From Liolophura sinensis (lineage: Eukaryota > Mollusca > Polyplacophora > Chitonida > Chitonidae), in assembly GCF_032854445.1 (NCBI RefSeq), contig NC_088300.1, positions 66,688,984 to 66,752,983 on the forward strand: 64,000 nt of DNA, written 5' to 3'. This document shows positions 12,501 to 21,500 of this stretch, piece after piece. The position numbers were made by a program, and so were the translations under genes. The notes under the pieces were generated by a model that did no database searches, was not told the origin of the DNA, and saw nothing but the letters and a program-made list of their open reading frames with translations. Position 1 is the stretch's first letter. Every line of letters begins with the position of its first letter.

Positions 12501-15500
12501 TGCCTTCCTGGGACCTTTGACTGGCCGGAATAGCACATTTGGCAGAGCGTCCTCTTCAGGAACGGTAGATCCAGGATCAATCCTGGGTCGAGTCACACCT
12601 AAGACTTTAAAAGAGGAAGTTGTAACTTCCACGCTTGGCGTTCAGCATGAAGGGGATAGTGCAACGACTGATTGATCTGTATCAGTATAATGGCATGGGC
12701 GAGGCGGCTTACTTGCCTTCGGTAAGTCGTCTCAGTGAAGCAGCACTAGATAAAAGAGTGGTGGAAATCCGTCCTGCTACAAAGAGGCACATTACTTACA
12801 CCCTAAGGATTCCTTCGTCATATGACTGAAAAATTGTTGAGTAAGACGTTAAACCCCAAGCACTCACTCACTCACTCACTCCAGGGACCTTTGACAACAT
12901 ATCCTAGCAAACTTAAGGTACTTAAACAATCCAGAAGCTAAATGTGATACATAAGCCCTACTGCAAATAAATTTCATTCGTTTTACATTATATATTTTCA
13001 GCCATGGTAACCGTCCAGTACCACCACCCAAACCAGGCAACTCCACACGGGAAATTCTAAAGCTGAAAGACCATCTGGTTGAAGTGGAAAGATCAGTGAG
13101 TTGTCTCCCCTTACTATCTAAATTGCCACTGCTTTTCAGTCCAACATGATTAAATTGAAACTTGATTGATTTCTATCTGTAACTGATAAAACGCAAGATT
13201 GTTCATGTTTGGAAGATGTTGATCTAGAAGTTTTGTTCATTACCAGGAATTTCAATGCGAACCTTGTATTATTTCAGAATGCCACCCTACTGGCAGAAAA
13301 CAAGAGTCTCAAGTCACACAATGACTCCCTAAACCAGCAGCTTCAGAGAATGGAGTCTCAGTCTTCCTCCGTCCAGTCCCACGTGATGTCGCTCCAGGGG
13401 CAGACGAGTGCTCTGCAGAATGACAAGGCACGACTCCAGGTGGAGAACACCACGCTGCAGTCACAGTGTGCGTCATTCATGTCCCAGGTGACTGGTCTAC
13501 AGGGCCAGCTCAGTGGACTAGAGTCAGATCATGAACGGCTCATTAATTCACACGAACAGTTGCAAAGTGCTCACGAACAACTGGTGATGGATCATGAAGC
13601 TTTGCAGCGCCTCCACGAACAGTTGACGGTGGAGTACGAGGGTCTGATATCTGAACACGGCTCTCTAAAATCTCTGTTCAAGGCTGCAAAAGAAGAAGTT
13701 AAGGATCTTCACGAACAAATAGACAGTCTTCTGCAGGGGAAAAACGATGTGAGCAAGATTCGCAATACTCTCGAAAGAGAGCGTGAACAGCTGAAGATGG
13801 AGTTAAAGTCATTGGGAAATTTACAAATGGACTACAACCGTCTGCGTGATGACCATGATCGGGTGAAAAGCACTCATGAGAACTTGAATAGGGATTTCAA
13901 AGATGTGTTGGTGGAACTTAAAAACACGAAGACGGAATATAACAATTTACAACTGAAGCATGCGGAGCTGCAGGGTAGCATGGGGGACTGTAAAGATCAG
14001 ATCCACACTATGGATGTAGAAATGGTCAAGCTTGCAGACAGGTGTGAGGTAAGGTGACGATGGACTGTTCTCATAAAACAGGTTCAGATCTGAAGAGTTT
14101 CAGATTTCAGTATTAGACTGTCAATATCTAAATCATGATCAGAGTACTGGATTTGTGTTTAGCTATTTCGAACGCTTTAATATTGATATTTTTATCTGCG
14201 ACAAAATATGCGTAACTGAGTGGTTATTAAGAAATATGAAATAAGCCTTGAAAATGAAAATTTTACCTCTTTTTTTTTTTTTTTTTTTTTTCTTCATTTT
14301 CCTTAAAAACCATACTCTTCAGTTATCCTTTACTAATACTTTGATATCAATGGCCATTTCAGAGCATGTGTCAGATGAACAGTAAGCTAGAGGAGGAAAA
14401 CCGCGCCCTTATGTTACAGGTACAGACCTTACTGAACCAGAACCAGGAAATGCTGACTCAGGCTCTGGACAGTAAAGACCACCTGGGTGAAACCGAGAGA
14501 GCTTACCTGTGAGTAGAACTCCTATACTCAAGGTCATGACCTGCCAGGTTAATGACAAAAAAAAAAATTTTTTTTTTTTTTTTATATATAAATACAGCTT
14601 TTCAGACTGAGAGCGTTATGTTCAGTGTAAAGGGGCTCACTTGCCGGATTCTGACAGGTTAACTGGTCTTAAAAAAGGTGTTTTTGAAGTCTGTTTGCAA
14701 AATAGGGTGATATGCTTTTGGGAACATAAGTTTCAGCAACAAAAGTAATATTTGTGTCATTTATTTGCCTCTGAAAATGCAGTTTTGGGGCAGAATTTTA
14801 GGTCATTTATTGAAGGCCACCCTGGTTGGGGAAAGCTATTTTAAAGTAAAATATTAACTTTTAAAAGAAGAAAAGAATACATGTACATCTTGTAACACTA
14901 TTGTTGTATACAAGTGGATGGGATAATTAACTTACATACAATGGGTACAGTAATGTAAGTATTTGTAAAATTATAGTTGGTGCCATTTGACTTTTTAAGG
15001 AGGCTGCACATGCTATCAACTCTAAATTTCACAATACAAGTACAGAATGCATAAATTGATGCTGCATGAGTTTCGAATTTAAATGCATAGTTTGCTTTAC
15101 ATTAATTATTGGTAAACTGCATAAATCTGCATGCACTAACATGGAGCAGGTGAAATTATAAAAAGCAATATGGTTATCTGCTTAATACCTACTGGCACTT
15201 ACGACAGGTACCTTGACAAAACTTTTTGAATTAATTTCTCCAAACTTTGTTAAAACATGACCAAGGTGTTCTGGGTTTGAAGTTTATAACGCAATGTCAT
15301 GTTGGAGAAGAGATTCAAAATATAACTGTAAAGTTTTGTGAAAATGCCTGTGATCAGTAGGCATACTGTATTGCTATACTATGCCAATTCAATATTTTAA
15401 AAATATTTTGTATTATCAAACAGTTAAACAGACTAGTTCTTATTGCTGACAGATAAAACAAAATTACTGCATAAATGTTCTAGCTGTCAATTGGGTTGGC

Positions 15501-18500
15501 TTACTGTTTATCTTTGATTTGGCTTTTGTCAGAAGGCATCTGTCTGCATTGAACCACATATTTGCATTTTGATTGTTCCTTTATGACAAATGTTGATTAA
15601 TTTATATGGCTATTATTAGTGTTTCAGGGGACAATATTATATATTCTCTCTGTACTCTGTGAATAATAGGGTCATATATTTATTACATTACACATCTGGT
15701 GTGTTTCCATGAAAATGCATTAGTGTTTGTGATTACTTGATAGTTCTGCAAAGCGTAGGAATATATGTACAGGAACCCACGCTCTTGTAGAATTATCTTC
15801 AAGATCAAGTCAAGGTCAGATGGAGGATGCTTAATGATGTCTAGTGCATCACTGGTGATCACATGACTGCATCATACTACTGGGATAGAATATCTTGACA
15901 TAATATTTGAATGAATGAGTAATTATGGGTTAATGCTGCTTCAACAATATTGCAGCGATATTGTGATGAGAACGGGCTGATATTTCACAAATGCTATAAA
16001 CTAACTTGCATGGTTATGGGGCTTTCATGGGCCATGGTGTCATTAATCCACAGGGAGAAATTGGCTGATTTGAGACGGCAGAAAGAGAAACTAGAAGAGA
16101 AGATCATGGAGCAATATAAGCTGGGACGATGGGATGTCTCGCCCAGAAAGTAAGACTGTGTGATCGCTACTGACATGTGTTCTATCTATCTGAACCGTCA
16201 AAACTGCGTCCACTCGGTTCATGATCTATATTTGTTGTGTGCAACAGTGGCCAGTTTTACTCTATCATAGAGAGCATAGTTCTAGCTTCACTAAGTGTTG
16301 CAAATTTAAGTATATGATTCATATTATGCCAACTGACAAATGCTTGCATGTACTACCATACTAACAAAATAACAGACCAGGTGATTGATAAATATTTAAT
16401 TTAACCTATTTGCATTTTATATACACTGTGACAACACATTTACATGAAGAGGTGCACTCATGTATTTGTGGAATTCACCAGCACATTGTTTCCAGTGAAA
16501 AATAGTAATGTCCTTGTACTTGATATTGAACTGAAATCAGTCTGTTTGGTTGTCATGGTTTGATATTGAACTGAAATCAGTCTGTTTGGTTGTCATGGTT
16601 TGGTATTGAACTGAAATCAGTCTGTTTGGTTGTCATGGTTTGGTATTTTACGGACATGATTCATTTGGAATGGCATCATATGAAGCTCAAAAACATGTGA
16701 AGTTGTGGTAGTTAATGCAAACTATTACATCCCACCCCCTCCCCTTATGTTTCTGGAAATTAAAAATATGTTGTTCATTAGTTAAACTAACTATGTGAAA
16801 AAAGAGAAAGTGTGTATTTCTGTTGCAGTTGCATGTGTATTGGCTTAAAAGAGCAGACCAGATATCTCAAAAGTCAAAACAGCTTGTAGCTTGTTGATTA
16901 GAGTCAGCAAGAGTTGTGAATCTTGTGGTCAAATGACCTGATAGTGAAACCTCTGTAATATCAAACTATGACCCTAAACCAACGTCAAAAATCAAATTGA
17001 GGGGATTTAATGTCAGTGTTTGTTGCAGTAATGAATGGGGGATATTTTTTTTTAAAAGGGTGAGGTTTGATCATTTTGAATCAGGACACTGAAATGACAA
17101 CTGTTCTCATTTTTACAGGAAAGCTGGTATTGGATCTACAATAGTGAGGAAGGCAAAGGGTTTGATTACCAGGGTAGGTTTATTTGTAACTAGCTTCAAC
17201 ACATACATAGGACAGTTGATCACAGTGCTGACTTACAGTGAACAATGAATGATGCTCTCCAGTTTTGACGTATTGATCGAAATTCACTTGCAACATTTGA
17301 CTAGACACAAAAGCACAGATTTGACACAGTCTGTTCACTCAAGTGGATTCTGATCTCAGATAAGCCATTCCTAATCGGTTGTAATTTACACACCTAGTCA
17401 TAAGCTATTCTTGGTTAGGTTGTAAGTTTTAATAACTTTAATAATACATTTAGATCATTACAAAGGTCAGGGACAATTTCTACAAAGTCAAAATGTGAAA
17501 TATGATCATAAAGCTTGTCATTATGAAATAAAATTTTGTCCACCTCTTCAGTGTTATCTTAAGCCAAATGCATCCAAATTTCAACTTGCAGTACCAAAAT
17601 CTGAGCTCTGTGGAAAGTTTTTGAATTTTGACTTAAGCCAGGATTTGCTTTGTGGAATCAGCCACTGGAATTGTTGTCAGTAGGTCATAGGCTTCATTCA
17701 GTAGAACAGGAGCTATACTAGGTTAGCTACAGAGATTAAAGTGGTAGGCTATTTCCATTGATCATTAGCTACAGTATCACTGAAAGTTATGAGTTGTAAT
17801 TAAGAAGTTAAAAGTTGCATGTAGTAGACTATACTTCAGAGGTCATTGAAAGCCTTTTGGTGAAACATTTCAAAAACCACACTGGCTGAGTCAAATCAAC
17901 TTAATGTATTTCTATTCCCTGCAGGCACATAGAAGTCGAAGTCGCCCTAACCTAGCTGAAAGCCCTGATGACTCCTCTGTAGGGTCATATGGAGAGTCCA
18001 ATGACATGATGGAGGGGAGCAGAAAACTCACTTGTAAGTTATTTATCCACGCAATTGATTTTTTCGAATTCTCTTCGCAGATACATGTACTGTTACCTTG
18101 ATACCTTTATAAAAAAAACAAACAAACAAGAATTTTGCCTTTGGAGATAGCCCTAATACAAAATGTGCCCTGGCATTATGTTACAACCAAAGTGTGTAAG
18201 ATTGGGGGTACATTTACCACACTATATTTATCTTAGTGATTATTGCAGTCATCACTTAAAGAATACTTCCGTGTTCAAGGGGGTTAGCACGCCAGTGCAA
18301 CCCAACGGCCAAGGAGCCTCTCACCAATGCGGTAGCTGCGAGTTCGTCCAGTTCATGCTAGCTTCCTCTCCAGCTATATGCGTGAAGGTCTGTCAGCAAC
18401 CTGTGGATGGCTGTGGGTTTCCACCCAGTTTCCTCCCACCGTCGTATAAGTGAAATATTCTTGAGTATGGCAGAAAAAAAACAAATAAATTTTAAAAAAA

Positions 18501-21500
18501 AAAACAATACTTTCAGTGATTGCTGATTGTACATGCATATAATCAGTCAAACCATAACATTTTGTACATTTTTGTTCTATATCGCCAAAATACCACTCCC
18601 ACTGATAGATATTTCCATAAATTGCAAGTTAATTCTTTTATATTCACATCTGGAGGTGAGATTATATTCTTTCAGGAATAGAATACATCATAATTAACTT
18701 ACATCATCTCTTCTTTTCTTTTACAAGAAATCCCACTGTTTCTTGTATACGTGCTTGTCTTGTATTTTACAAAGGTTTACAGGCTTTGTGAATTTCTATT
18801 TTGTTATAATAGGCCTGATCAAACTTTTTGTACTTTGTACAAACAGCTTTTTATTGGCACATCCCCCTATATCTTGATGGGCTGATAAAGGTGTTGATGC
18901 CATTTATCAGAGCCTCTTGAAATTGAATTTTTCTTGGTTCCCTCTGCCTTCTTTTTATCACATTATGTGAGAAAGAAAGATGTAATATGTGATGTGTGAT
19001 TTATACTTTCCTTGAGTTCTGCTTAGTCTTCTCCGCCCATTAACTCAACTGTCATTGTTTTAAATGTGGAGAAAACATAAAAATTACATACAGTACAGGT
19101 GAAAGAGTGGGAAAAGTTAGTCAGAAATGTGGTCTTCAGTATTTTTTTGTTTTTTCTTTAAAGAGGAAAAAAACACTTAAAATGCTTTTGGTATGGTGGG
19201 TATTTAGGACCACCTCTTGGTATATATTGTCTTTGTTTAATAATGTTATAAATGAGCATGAACCATGTGTTTTATAAATATATTCCATTAGAATTTCTTG
19301 TTTTCAGCTAACAAGTGTGTTCAGTCTGTGATCATATTTATATTTTTAATATAATCACAAATATTATCATAATTCAGATTAATGACGTGTTTGGATGTAA
19401 TCAACAAATTTATATTTGGACAAATTTATTAAATGTGCATCTCACCATTATTTAAAAAATTGTTAAGACGATATATACCAAATACCTGGTCCCAAATATC
19501 CACCATACAAAAATATTTTCAAATACTCTTTCCTCCTGAAAGAAAAAACCCTGAAAAAGACCATATTTTGCAAATCAGATTTCAGGTTTTTTCATCTCTT
19601 TTGGGCATTATTTTTATGTTTTCTTCTCCTTTAATATTGAACATGATGTTGTTATATTGGTCATGTTGAATGACCAATATAACTGAATGGCTAAGGTATA
19701 AATTGACTTCAGAATCCAGGTCGAAATGCAAGGACATTTTGATACCCTTTATTAAATTTATAGCAGAACCTAAAAATGCCCGTATTATGAGGACTTATGT
19801 ATGATAACTTTTGCTTCAGTGCTGATAAAAACTCCTTATATTACTGTAGACTGAATGTACAAAAATGTATAAATAATATTGGCACTATACATGTAATTTG
19901 TTCTGTAAGTTAAGGTGCCTTAATACCTGAAATATTTGGCCCTGGTCTTCAAAAATCAGTCAGGGTTATGTCAGGGTGCCGGTTTTGTTAGTCTTTTATC
20001 TCTAAGGTTTAGTTGGATGACATTATCCCAAATGACTGTTTGTTTAGCTGAAGAGATTAAGAACAGGCGGAAAAGTGCAGGTCACCTGACTGGCAACTCA
20101 AATCTGTCCTCCATGAACAAAAGTCTGGCAAAGTCGAGCAGCGCCCTGAATTATCGTCCTGAAGAAACCAATCAGTTCAGAGGTAACTTTGTCCTGTAGA
20201 TTAGATCACCTCTGCACATTTTGCTCACTTGTTCACCTTGTTTGCGGCACAGTTTTCCATTTGCCACGTTTTTGGAGGAATTAAACTCTATCATAGATCT
20301 GCCTACTCGTTTCATGTGCGAATTTTACTAACTCAAGACTGAAGGTGTTCTAAAATGTTTTTAGCTTTTTAAATGAATTGAAAAAGACTCTAGAAATGAA
20401 AGTACCTGTGTGGTAAAGAATCATATCATGTAAAGCACTTTCAAATTTAGCTGGCCTTCTGTATGCTTGACTAACAGCTTTTGGTTTATTGACAAGTTTG
20501 CCCATGCAAAATTAAGCACAAATGTTAATGCTTTGTGAACAATTGCCGTCTAACCAAATTAGATGCTATTTTAGATGTTAGAAATAAACTGTGTGTCACT
20601 AGTACAACAACAAATATTTGTTACCACCGTAGGTTCTCGATCCACAGAAGATATTACTAAGTGTGATTTATCGCTTAATACAAAGAAAGGCATGGATATC
20701 TCTGGCTACCATGGTAATTCTGCAAAGTTAGGTTCAGGTGAGCTGTCATTATTGTCTGAGCGTCAAGTCTTGGTGTTGTCATGTGCACAATAGACAGCAA
20801 AGTGATGTTCTTGATGTACTTTGCACTGCAATCGGCAGTCAGTGCTGGATGATACAGTGAGATTGAACGGCTTGTCGTCCAGCTTTAAGTGTTGCATAAT
20901 TAACCTGAGATGTAGCCAGATGCTTGCAGTGAATCGTCATTTTTTAGTTCTCTTGAACGTACAATTATGTACAGCTTAAATACATGAAGAAAAGACTGCG
21001 GTGGTTTGTCAGGAATTATTTATTTTCATGCAGGTAAAATTTGTAGTATGTTGTCATTTATTGTTAACGTGCTGTATTGGTTTTGACCGTTTTTTATATC
21101 CCATGTCTACACGATATGCATTCGTGTGATGTTTTTGTTTTTATTCACTATCACCAATAAAAAATAGCGAGTGGCTACCTGTATTGCTGCCTTGACATCG
21201 GTAAGACAACACATGTGCACAACAAACCACTTTGTTCTTAAAATGATCCAATAAAACTCCAGACATTTCAAACAAGCTAAAATATTTCACATTATTATGT
21301 CCTCGGATTTGATTATTCACAATGAAAGTTGCATATTAACATTGGTCAGCTAAATTTAGATTGCACATTTTTTGAGAGCTATTATGTATTTGTTTTTTTT
21401 GTTTTTTTTTTATTCATCTGTTTCCAGCTGCATGCGCATTCTTCACTTACATGTTGTTGTTGCAAATAATGTGGCATTCTTTCAGGCTGCCATCACTGAA

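Larger units (their letters stand above)
18034..20047 (+). other. CCDC88 intron w18
   Basis: This 2-kb intron contains the SINE at 18278-18505 and the perfect hairpin at 19651-19683. The rest is AT-rich sequence with no recognisable gene. Confidence 0.6.
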
